The notes under the pieces are model-generated. The model had not been told where the DNA came from, did no database searches, and worked only from the letters and a program-made list of their open reading frames with translations. A stretch of DNA of 64,000 nt. Source: JANQIO01 sp965601975. Its GTDB lineage: Bacteria; Pseudomonadota; Gammaproteobacteria; Pseudomonadales; Halieaceae. The stretch lies in contig OZ271856.1 of NCBI GenBank assembly GCA_965601975.1, positions 1,240,001 through 1,304,000 on the forward strand, written 5' to 3'. Of the stretch, positions 34,716 through 42,015 are shown in pieces. The position numbers and the translations under genes were made by a program. Each line of letters starts with the position of its first letter. Within the stretch, counting starts at the first letter, position 1.

Positions 34716-34753
34716 AAATGAATCCCCCTCATTTTTGGCGGGCTCTCCGCCAA
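34714..34753 (-). promoter_or_regulatory. two stacked hairpins over the ribosome site of the acyl-AMP ligase mRNA
   Basis: On the minus strand the leader holds TTGGCGG-N5-CCGCCAA (34735-34753) immediately followed by AAAAATGA-N7-TCATTTTT (34714-34736), sharing two bases. The second hairpin carries the purine-rich ribosome site in its loop and the TTG start codon at its base, so folding could limit initiation. A T-run on the mRNA strand (34761-34768) lies just upstream. Function is inference. Confidence 0.45.
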
Positions 34754-34763
34754 CGCAAAACAA

Positions 34764-35191
34764 AAAAACCCCAGCTCAATCTCCCTTCAGGAAGATTGAA
34801 GACCAGACTCTCGCCCCCACTTGGTCTTTGATGCCGAAGAGGTAGCCTTCAAAATGTGTTCAACCACCTGCGGCATGTATTCAGGCCTGTTCTTATATTT
34901 ACCCGATAGGCGAAAATGGTAGCACCGAAAACACTGTAACTTATAGGTAATAATACCAATCGCCGGTGTACGGCCTATGCGGGTTTTGAGGGATTTTCGT
35001 TCTGGTACGTTTAACTATGGGTGCATTCGCCACCATAGCTTCAAAACGCTGCCCTTCAAAAACCCCTGCCGTTCGCCCAATTTCGCGCAACTATATGTTA
35101 TTTAAGCCGTTTTTTCCAGAGGCTTTTGCAATCTGGCGCTTCGGAGCTATACTGCGCGCGCCCTGGGTATCCAAAACGAGAGCAACACGCC
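34764..35191. other. divergent intergenic region, acyl-AMP ligase / ceramide-synthase-like gene
   Basis: About 430 bp without a convincing gene and clearly richer in A+T than the surroundings. It holds a 6-bp inverted repeat CAATCT/AGATTG (34777-34798), a short dyad GGTA-N4-TACC near 34945, a 6-bp inverted repeat CTATGG/CCATAG (35015-35038), and a good sigma-70-like promoter facing the plus-strand gene (35126-35153). As the control region between two arms of the ceramide pathway it could bind a shared regulator. Confidence 0.5.
35126..35153 (+). promoter_or_regulatory. candidate sigma-70 promoter for the ceramide-synthase-like gene
   Basis: A -35 element TTGCAA (35126-35131) and a -10 element TATACT (35148-35153) are separated by 16 nt. 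The -10 matches 5 of 6 consensus bases and the -35 matches 4 of 6. Predicted transcription start is near 35160, giving a leader of about 32 nt before ATG 35192. Confidence 0.55.
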
Positions 35192-36334
35192 ATGCAACCG
35201 CCGGCCGCCGCGGCCATCACCCTCGAGAGCCTCGACGACTCCCGTCAGCTGGACCGGTTTCTCGATGTCCCGCACCAGATATACGCAGACGATCCCGCCT
35301 GGATTGCCCCGCTGGACTTTGAGCAGCGGCAGCGCTTCTCCCCGAAAAACCACTTCTTCGAACACGCCCGCTGGCGGGGTTGGGTCGCCCACCGGGATGG
35401 CCAGTTGCTGGGCAGGATCACCGCCCAGGTCGACGAACACCATCTGCAGCAGCACGGCGACCAGCTGGGCTACTTCGGCATGATCGAGGCGGTGGATGAC
35501 GCCGCGGTCTTCGAGGCGCTGTTCGGCGCCGCCGAGGGCTGGCTGCGGGAGCAGGGCATGCAGCGGGTCCGGGGGCCGCTCAACCTGCACATCAACGAGG
35601 AGGTGGGGCTGCTGGTGGACGGTTTCGACAGCCCGCCCTTCGTGCTGATGGGCCACGCCCGACCCTGGTACGGATCGCGCATCGAAGGCCTGGGCTACGC
35701 GGGCGCCCGCGACCTGCTGGCCTACAAGGTGCGGCCGGATTTCGATGCGCCGCGGGTGATGACGCGGCTCGCCGATCGGGTGTCAGACCGGGTCAATGTG
35801 CGACCGCTGCAGCGCAGCCGGCTTGCCGAAGACGCCGATGTCATGCGCGATATCTTCAACGATGCCTGGCAGCACAACTGGGGCTTCGTTCCCCTTGATG
35901 CCACCGACTGGGAGCACACTGTCTCCACCCTGACCAAGGTCATGCCGGACAAGTACATCCAGATCGCCGAGTACGACGGTGAACCCGTGGCCTTCATCGT
36001 GGCCCTGCCCAACCTCAACGAGGCGGCGCGGGACCTCAAGGGCAAGCTGCTGCCTTTTGGCTGGGCCAGGCTGCTGTGGCGCCTCAAGGTCGCTCACCCG
36101 AAGACGGCGCGGGTGCCGCTGATGGGGGTGCGGCAGGAATTCCAGCACTCTCGCCTGGGTCCGGCGCTGGCCTTCATGGTCATCGATGCGGTGCGCAAGG
36201 CCCTGCACGCCCGCGGTGTCGTCGACGTCGAAATGGGCTGGATTCTTGAGGACAACGACGGCATGCGCAATATAATTGAAACTATCGGCGGCCAGGCCTA
36301 CAAGCGCTACCGCGTCTACGAGAAAGAGCTCTGA
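35192..36334 (+). CDS. bcerS: GNAT-family N-acyltransferase, bacterial ceramide synthase type
   Basis: A 380-residue protein with a C-terminal GNAT fold (acetyl-CoA-type signature region around the GVRQEFQHSRLGPALAFMVI segment, near 310-345, and a terminal EDNDGMRNIIETIGGQAYKRYRVYEK). Members of this long GNAT group are found in bacterial sphingolipid clusters, and in Caulobacter one (bCerS) N-acylates the long-chain base. Here it diverges from the acyl-AMP ligase, near the SDR, spt and acp genes, so I assign the ceramide-forming N-acylation. The frame opens at 35126, inside the promoter; ATG 35192 is chosen as the start. Confidence 0.75.
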   Translation: MQPPAAAAITLESLDDSRQLDRFLDVPHQIYADDPAWIAPLDFEQRQRFSPKNHFFEHARWRGWVAHRDGQLLGRITAQVDEHHLQQHGDQLGYFGMIEAVDDAAVFEALFGAAEGWLREQGMQRVRGPLNLHINEEVGLLVDGFDSPPFVLMGHARPWYGSRIEGLGYAGARDLLAYKVRPDFDAPRVMTRLADRVSDRVNVRPLQRSRLAEDADVMRDIFNDAWQHNWGFVPLDATDWEHTVSTLTKVMPDKYIQIAEYDGEPVAFIVALPNLNEAARDLKGKLLPFGWARLLWRLKVAHPKTARVPLMGVRQEFQHSRLGPALAFMVIDAVRKALHARGVVDVEMGWILEDNDGMRNIIETIGGQAYKRYRVYEKEL

Positions 36335-36338
36335 ATCT

Positions 36339-37157
36339 ATGCAACTGGACCCCGAAACCCACCAGATGACAGCCATCGTACTGGCGGGCGATCGCACCAA
36401 GGCGGACTCCCTGGTGAGCCACTCTCCGGCGGGCTGCAAGGCGCTGATCGATATCGATGGCAAGCCGATGGTGCGCCGGGTGTTGGACTCCCTGCGCGCA
36501 TCGAAGGTGGTCGCGGGTATTACACTGGCCGGTCCGCAGGCCGACGAACTGGCCACCGACGAAGGTCTGTCGGCGCTGGTGGATTCCGGCGAGGTTCAGT
36601 GGCGCGCACCCGAGTCGAGCCCGTCCACCAGCGCCTATCACGCGATGCAGGCGGTCGACGGGGATTCGCCGATCCTGCTGACCACCGCCGACCATCCCCT
36701 GCTGACTCCGGAAATCGTCGATGCCTTTGGCCGCCAGAGCCTCGCCGACGATGTGGACGTGGCGGTTGGGCTCGCCCCCCACGCCCTGGTCACCGAGGCC
36801 TATCCGGGCATCAAGAAGACCGTGCTGACGTTCGCGGATGGGGAGTTCTGCGGCTGCAACCTGTTTGCCTTTCTCACCCCGGAGGGGCGGCGCGCCGCCA
36901 ACTTCTGGCGCAAGATCGAGCAGGAGCGCAAGAAGCCGCTGCTGGTGATCGGCCTGCTGGGCTGGTGGGCGGTGATTCGCTACCGTCTCGGGCTGCTGCC
37001 CCTGGAGGACGCCCTGGCGAAATTGTCCAAGCGGCTGGGCCTGCGGATCCGGGCCGTGATCCTGCCCTATGCCAACGCGGCGATCGACGTCGACTCTATA
37101 TCCGACCTGATGCTGGTCAAGGGTTCACTGGAAAAAGCTGTAGACCGGGACGCTTAG
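36339..37157 (+). CDS. MobA-like NTP transferase
   Basis: A 272-residue nucleotidyltransferase of the GT-A/MobA type. The N-terminal loop reads TAIVLAGDRTKADSL (a variant of LAGGxGxR), then K-x-LIDIDGKPMVRRVLDSL and the metal-site region LLTTADHPLLTPEIV. Near residues 200-225 there is a hydrophobic segment (LLVIGLLGWWAVIRYRLGLL) that could touch the membrane. It starts 4 bp after the GNAT gene, so it is probably co-transcribed and may activate a head group as a CDP or similar derivative. ATG 36366 is an alternative start. Substrate unknown. Confidence 0.72.
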   Translation: MQLDPETHQMTAIVLAGDRTKADSLVSHSPAGCKALIDIDGKPMVRRVLDSLRASKVVAGITLAGPQADELATDEGLSALVDSGEVQWRAPESSPSTSAYHAMQAVDGDSPILLTTADHPLLTPEIVDAFGRQSLADDVDVAVGLAPHALVTEAYPGIKKTVLTFADGEFCGCNLFAFLTPEGRRAANFWRKIEQERKKPLLVIGLLGWWAVIRYRLGLLPLEDALAKLSKRLGLRIRAVILPYANAAIDVDSISDLMLVKGSLEKAVDRDA

Positions 37158-37195
37158 TGCGGAACGTGTAGCCAGGGCGGGCCGCGCAGGCACGC

Positions 37196-38104
37196 TCAGC
37201 CCGACCGCGGAATCGCTATCTGCTCCGTGGGGCCTTCCCTGAATATCCCGCTGGCCACGTCGTAGTGGCGGCTCTCCACCGATAAATCCCAGCCCGACGC
37301 CTCGCGCTGCACGGTGTAGCAGTTGTAGGCGGCAACATCGGCGCCGTGCAGACCCAGGGCGGAAGCCGAGGGCACGGAGAATACCGGGACATCACCGTCG
37401 CGCCCGCCCAACAAATCCCGGCGGGCCCGATGACCGTGGCCATGCAGGACGAGCTCCGCGCCCTGGGACTCGATCACTGCGGCCAGCTGCGCCGCATTGC
37501 GCAGGCTTTTGCGCCACTTCTCGACCCCGGGCACCGGCGAGTGGTGCACGGATACCACCCGGAATTTTCCCCGGGTCTCTGCCAGCAGCCCGGACAGCGC
37601 CTCCAGTTGGCCGGCGTCGACGACTCCGCTGGCCATCAGCGGGGGTGTAGGGCAGGCGCTGGAGAGGCCGATAAACGCCACCTCATCCCGAATCCGCAGG
37701 CTGGGCCATAACCCATCGCCGGTGCCCGTTCCATCGTCCGAACACATGTAGTCCTGCCACAGGGCAAAGCTGTCCTCCCAGGGGGTGGCGACCAGGGCGT
37801 CGTGATTGCCGGGAATCACCGCCACCTCGCCCGGTTCGCCCAGTCGCTCCAGCCAGGCCCTGGCCTGGTGGAACTCCTCCGGCAGGCCGGTATGGGTGAG
37901 GTCCCCGCTGACCAGCCGCTGGCTCAGGGACTGGCCCTGCAGGTCCTCCAGCAGGGCATCCAGTACTTCGGGTCGGTGCTCATAGCGGCGTTTACGGCGC
38001 CAGGAGATATAGCTCAGCAGTCGCTTGCTGAGCAGTCGCGACAGTCCCACACCTTCGAGCGTCGACAGGTGCGGGTCGGAAAGTTGTACGAATCGCTGCG
38101 CCAT
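37196..38104 (-). CDS. metallophosphoesterase
   Basis: Calcineurin-like phosphoesterase of 302 residues with the five metal blocks in order: LSDPHLS (about 8-14), SGDLTHTG (about 66-73), PGNHDAL (about 97-103), VHHSPVPG (about 195-202) and LHGHGHRAR (about 229-237). Substrate is unknown; related enzymes include phosphodiesterases and lipid phosphatases. It lies 17 bp behind murA on the same strand and may be in the acp-spt-murA transcript, so a lipid-phosphate substrate is possible (inference). Confidence 0.85.
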   Translation of the reverse strand: MAQRFVQLSDPHLSTLEGVGLSRLLSKRLLSYISWRRKRRYEHRPEVLDALLEDLQGQSLSQRLVSGDLTHTGLPEEFHQARAWLERLGEPGEVAVIPGNHDALVATPWEDSFALWQDYMCSDDGTGTGDGLWPSLRIRDEVAFIGLSSACPTPPLMASGVVDAGQLEALSGLLAETRGKFRVVSVHHSPVPGVEKWRKSLRNAAQLAAVIESQGAELVLHGHGHRARRDLLGGRDGDVPVFSVPSASALGLHGADVAAYNCYTVQREASGWDLSVESRHYDVASGIFREGPTEQIAIPRSG

Positions 38105-38121
38105 CGGCCGCGTGTCCCGGT

Positions 38122-39372
38122 TCAGGCGCGGTGTATGATCGCGCCCAGGTCAGCCAGTTTGTCGACGATGTTCGCATAGCCCCGGTCCAGGTGATAGACC
38201 CGGTCGATGCTGGTCTCACCCTCGGCCGCCAGGGCCGCAATCAACAGGCAGGCGGAGGCCCGCAGGTCGGTCGCCATCACGGGCGCACCCTGCAGCCGCT
38301 CCTGGCCGGTGACGATCGCCGTGTGGCCCTGCAGCTCGATGTTCGCGCCCATGCGCTGGAGTTCCGCCACGTGCATGAAGCGGTTCTCGAAAATATTCTC
38401 GATCACCGTGGCCGTGCCCTCTGCCAGCGCATTCAGCGCCATGAACTGGGCCTGCATGTCGGTGGGAAAGGCCGGGTAGGGCGCGGTGCTGATATGGACC
38501 GCCTGGGGCCGCTGTCCTCGGCTGTCGATCTTGATCCAGTCGTCGCCCGTCTCGATCGCCGCACCCGCGGCTTCGAGCTTGGTGAGCACCAGTTGCAGGA
38601 AATCGGGCTGCGTATCCAGCACGCTGATGGAGCCTCGCGTTGCCGCGGCTGCCACCAGGAAGGTGCCGGTCTCGATTCGGTCGGGGGGCACACGATGGCT
38701 GGCGCCATGCAGTGTCTCCACCCCTTCGATCGTGATGGTGCCCGTGCCGGCGCCGCTGACCCTGGCTCCCATGGCGTTGAGGAGCTTGCCCAGGTCCTCG
38801 ACCTCCGGCTCCAGCGCCGCGTTCTCCAGGACGGTTGTACCTTCGGCGAGGCTGGCCGCCATCATCAGGTTCTCGGTGGCCGTGACCGAGGGAATGTCGA
38901 ATGCGAAGTGCGCGCCCTTGAGGCGCCGGCAGCGGGCCTGGATGTAGCCCCCTTCGATATTGATCTCAGCGCCCATGGCTTCGAGGCCGGCAATATGCTC
39001 ATTGACCGGCCGGGTGCCGATGGCGCAGCCGCCCGGCAGCGACACATCCGCCTCGCCAAAGCGCGCCACCAAAGGTCCCAGCAGCAGAATCGCCCCGCGC
39101 ATGGTTTTCACCAGTTCATAGGGCGCCCGCACGTTGTCGACTCCACTGGAGTCGACAGTGAGATCGCAGCCCTCACGCTCGGTCCGGCAGCCCAGCAGCT
39201 CCAGCAGCCGGATCGCGGTGTCGATGTCTTTCACATCCGGGATATTGCTGATGGCCAGGGGTTCAGCGCTCAACAGGCTGGCGGCGATGACCGGCAGGGC
39301 CGCATTCTTGGCGCCCGCAATGCGGACGACACCGCGCAATGGACCATTGCCGGTGACGTGGATTTTTTCCAT
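38122..39372 (-). CDS. murA: UDP-N-acetylglucosamine 1-carboxyvinyltransferase
   Basis: First committed enzyme of peptidoglycan synthesis, transferring enolpyruvate to UDP-GlcNAc. The 416-residue protein has the loop cysteine at position 116 (LPGGCAIGTRP), the fosfomycin-target residue, plus GAKNAALP near the N-terminus. The ATG overlaps the stop of the upstream serine-palmitoyltransferase gene by one base (TGATG, 39370-39374). In relatives murA follows ibaG (here 23432-23674), so it has been relocated into a lipid operon. Confidence 0.96.
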   Translation of the reverse strand: MEKIHVTGNGPLRGVVRIAGAKNAALPVIAASLLSAEPLAISNIPDVKDIDTAIRLLELLGCRTEREGCDLTVDSSGVDNVRAPYELVKTMRGAILLLGPLVARFGEADVSLPGGCAIGTRPVNEHIAGLEAMGAEINIEGGYIQARCRRLKGAHFAFDIPSVTATENLMMAASLAEGTTVLENAALEPEVEDLGKLLNAMGARVSGAGTGTITIEGVETLHGASHRVPPDRIETGTFLVAAAATRGSISVLDTQPDFLQLVLTKLEAAGAAIETGDDWIKIDSRGQRPQAVHISTAPYPAFPTDMQAQFMALNALAEGTATVIENIFENRFMHVAELQRMGANIELQGHTAIVTGQERLQGAPVMATDLRASACLLIAALAAEGETSIDRVYHLDRGYANIVDKLADLGAIIHRA

Positions 39373-40574
39373 CAAGCGGCCTGGTCGGGAGAGATCAGGC
39401 CGGCATCCAGCAGGCCGGCGTAGGCGGCGACGATCGTGTCGATCTGCTCGCTAGAGTGCGCGGCGCTGACACTGTTGCGCAGCAGGAAATTGGTCGACGG
39501 GGAGGCCGGCGGTACCACGAGGTTGGCGTAGACTCCCGCGTCCATCAGGGCCTGCCAGCAGGCGATCGTCTGGCTGCGGTCTTCGAGCTGCACGGCGACG
39601 ACGGGGCTGGCGGCGGGTCCCACCGGCAGGCCCAGTTTCTGTAAACCTGAATAGAGGCGGTCGGCATTGTCCCAGAGCTTGTCGCGCAGCTCGGGCTGCT
39701 CGCGAATGATCTTGAGGGCGGCGCGGGTTGACGCCACCACCGACGGCGAGGAAGACGCCGTGAAAATGTAGGCGCGGATGCAGTAGCGGATCGTTTCCAG
39801 CTCCGGGTGCCGGCTGGTGCAGAAACCGCCGATCGCGCCCAGGCTTTTGCTGAAGGTGCCCACGAAGAAGTCGACGTCGTCCTCGACGCCGGCGGCCTGG
39901 GCCGCGCCGCGGCCGCTGTCGCCCATGACGCCCATGGAATGCGCCTCGTCCACCAGCAGGTAGCCGCCGTACTCGCGTTTGACCGCGGCGATCTCCTGCA
40001 GCGGCGCCACGTCGCCGAGCATGCTGTAGATGCCCTCGGCCACGATCAGGGCCTGGCCGGCCCGATCGCCAAGGCGGCGCAGCCGCTTGGCCAGGTCTTC
40101 CGGGTCACTGTGCTTGAAGCGGATGATTTCAGCGCCGGACAGTTTCACGCCCGAGTAGATGCTGGAGTGGCTGTCGGCATCGAGCAGGATGACGTCGCCG
40201 GGTCCTGCCAGCGTGGCCGTCATGCCCATGGTGGCGGCGTAGCCGGTGGAAAAGCAGATCGCGTGGTTGACGCCGTAGAAGTCGGCCATCTCGCGCTCGA
40301 GCGCTTCGTGCTCGGCAAAAGAGCCGTTGGCCATGCGGGAGCCGGTGGTCCCGGTGCCCCACCGGGTGACGGCGTCCTGGGCCGCCTGCATGCAGCGCGG
40401 GTCGTAGGAGAGGCCGAGGTAGTTGTTGGTGCCCGCGAGGATCACCTGCTTACCCTGGACGACGCCCTCGGTCGCGGAAATGATTTCCTCGGTGACCGCC
40501 CCGAAGGGAGCCACGTCCTTGCTGGCCAATTCCGCCTGGAAATCAGCCATGGTCTTGAATTTGTCAAATAGCAT
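39372..40574 (-). CDS. spt: serine palmitoyltransferase
   Basis: PLP enzyme of the alpha-oxoamine synthase family that condenses an acyl thioester with serine to 3-ketosphinganine, the first step of sphingolipid synthesis. The 400-residue protein has the PLP lysine Lys243 (GTFSKSLGAIGG), the cofactor-stacking His136 (DADSHSSI), and Asp209/His212 (LLVDEAHSMG). Related enzymes (KBL, AONS, HemA) share this fold; the upstream dedicated ACP and the nearby AMP ligase, SDR and GNAT genes point to SPT. It is 27 bp after acp and is coupled to murA. Confidence 0.86.
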   Translation of the reverse strand: MLFDKFKTMADFQAELASKDVAPFGAVTEEIISATEGVVQGKQVILAGTNNYLGLSYDPRCMQAAQDAVTRWGTGTTGSRMANGSFAEHEALEREMADFYGVNHAICFSTGYAATMGMTATLAGPGDVILLDADSHSSIYSGVKLSGAEIIRFKHSDPEDLAKRLRRLGDRAGQALIVAEGIYSMLGDVAPLQEIAAVKREYGGYLLVDEAHSMGVMGDSGRGAAQAAGVEDDVDFFVGTFSKSLGAIGGFCTSRHPELETIRYCIRAYIFTASSSPSVVASTRAALKIIREQPELRDKLWDNADRLYSGLQKLGLPVGPAASPVVAVQLEDRSQTIACWQALMDAGVYANLVVPPASPSTNFLLRNSVSAAHSSEQIDTIVAAYAGLLDAGLISPDQAA

Positions 40575-40601
40575 GGTGTCGCCCTGTCTGTTGCGGTGGG
40601 C

Positions 40602-40844
40602 TCAGGGATTGAGTTCCTGGACCTTGCGTGCCAGTTCGCCGACGGTATTCACGTCCGGCAGGATGTTGAGCGGGATTGAGATATCGAAGTGGTCTTCGAT
40701 CTTCTCGATGAACTCCATCACCTCGAGGGAGCTGAGACCGATATCCGCTACCAGGTCGGTGGTTTCGGTCAGCTCGATGTCCTTCTTGTTCAGCTGCTGA
40801 AGCGCGCTGTACATAAAGTCGAGATACTCCTGGTAGTTGGCCAT
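40602..40844 (-). CDS. acyl carrier protein of the sphingolipid pathway
   Basis: An 80-residue acidic four-helix ACP. The phosphopantetheine site reads DIGLSSLEVMEF; Ser39 is the expected attachment site, but the usual preceding Asp (DSL) is Ser38. It directly precedes spt, as in Caulobacter, where a special ACP delivers the acyl chain for sphinganine formation. The 4'-phosphopantetheinyl transferase at the window end could activate it. Confidence 0.88.
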   Translation of the reverse strand: MANYQEYLDFMYSALQQLNKKDIELTETTDLVADIGLSSLEVMEFIEKIEDHFDISIPLNILPDVNTVGELARKVQELNP

Positions 40845-40914
40845 CGTCCCCTTGCGCCACCTGTGGCAAGTCGCTAGATTTCGAAGCCGGAACTATACCC
40901 ACGGAAATCCAGCA

Positions 40915-42015
40915 ATGCCAGCGATTTGGTTAATAGACGCTTACCGCGCCGGTGAGCGCGGTCAAGTGCGTGCGCTGGCTGAAGCCGCCTCGAAATCCCT
41001 GGGCTGGCCCCTGCGGCGGATCGATCTCGAGTACCGCACACCGGTGGTTTGGCCGCACGTTTTCGGGCTGGCCAGCGTGAGTGGAATCACCGCAGAATCG
41101 CGGGCGCTGCTGGCGCCGCCCTGGCCGGAGCTGGTGATCACCTGCGGCGTGCGCAACGAGCCGGTGTGCCGCTGGATTCGCGAACAGTCCGGCGGTCACA
41201 CCCGCTACCTGCACCTGGGGCGTCCCTGGGGGAAGCTCGAGAGTTTCGACCTGGTGGTCACCACGCCCCAGTACCGGGTCCCGGAGCGGGACAACGTGGT
41301 CAACAACTCCCTGACCCTGCACAGCCTGACACCGGAACGCCTGGCGGACGCAGCGTCGCGCTGGGAGCCTGAGTTTGCCGACCTGCCGCGACCGCTGATC
41401 ACGGTCAACGTGGGCGGCGACAGTGGCCCGTTTTCTCTGGGTGAACACGCGGCGCTGAGGCTGGCGCGAGAGACCTCTGCGCTGGCGCGCGACCTGGGCG
41501 GATCGCTGCTGGTATCCACCAGCGCGCGGACCCCCGCCGCGGCAGTGGACGTGCTGGAGCGCTGCATCGACGTTCCCTGCAGCGTGTACCGCTGGCGGCA
41601 GGACGACCCGAACAACCCCTACATGGGCATGCTGGCCCTGGCGGACCAGGTGGTCGTCACCGCCGACAGTATCGCCATGCTGTCCGAGGCCTGTGCTACC
41701 GGCAAACCGGTATTCATGTTCGACCTGGGCGGCATGCAGCCCGGAGGCAATACCGGCCCCAGGGATTTTCGCCTCGGCGGCGTTCTCTATGGAATCCTGA
41801 TGCGATTCCTCTGGCAGCGCCTCAGTCGCGATATCACGCTGGTGCACAGACGCCTTCAGGAGCTGGGGCTGGCAGCCTGGCTGGGCTCGCCGCCGGCGGG
41901 CGCCGGGGCGAAGGTGGTGAATGACATGGACCGGGCACTGCGGTCCGTGAGGCAGTTACTTGGCGAGCCCGAGTTCGACGCCGGTGTCCAGCAGCCGGGC
42001 GCGGCCGTCGATTAG
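40915..42015 (+). CDS. ELM1/DUF1022 family protein, copy 1 (GT-B-like)
   Basis: A 366-residue member of the family annotated 'mitochondrial fission ELM1' (DUF1022), common in proteobacteria near envelope genes. Signature pieces: GERGQVRALAEAASKSLG near the N-terminus, PPWPELVITCGVRNEPVCRWI, LGRPW, VNVGGDSGPF and DQVVVTADSIAMLSEACATGKPVFMF. The last resembles the sugar-nucleotide-binding segment of GT-B glycosyltransferases such as MurG, so a glycosyl-transfer role is plausible but unproven. ATG 40915 is chosen. Its 3' end overlaps the convergent ABC transporter by 60 bp. Confidence 0.8.
   Translation: MPAIWLIDAYRAGERGQVRALAEAASKSLGWPLRRIDLEYRTPVVWPHVFGLASVSGITAESRALLAPPWPELVITCGVRNEPVCRWIREQSGGHTRYLHLGRPWGKLESFDLVVTTPQYRVPERDNVVNNSLTLHSLTPERLADAASRWEPEFADLPRPLITVNVGGDSGPFSLGEHAALRLARETSALARDLGGSLLVSTSARTPAAAVDVLERCIDVPCSVYRWRQDDPNNPYMGMLALADQVVVTADSIAMLSEACATGKPVFMFDLGGMQPGGNTGPRDFRLGGVLYGILMRFLWQRLSRDITLVHRRLQELGLAAWLGSPPAGAGAKVVNDMDRALRSVRQLLGEPEFDAGVQQPGAAVD

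Noticed and set aside
39372..40574. Glycine C-acetyltransferase (KBL) or 8-amino-7-oxononanoate synthase (BioF)
   Set aside because: The fold is shared, but there is no tdh or bio gene nearby, whereas a dedicated ACP, an acyl-AMP ligase, an SDR and a GNAT of the ceramide set are present.
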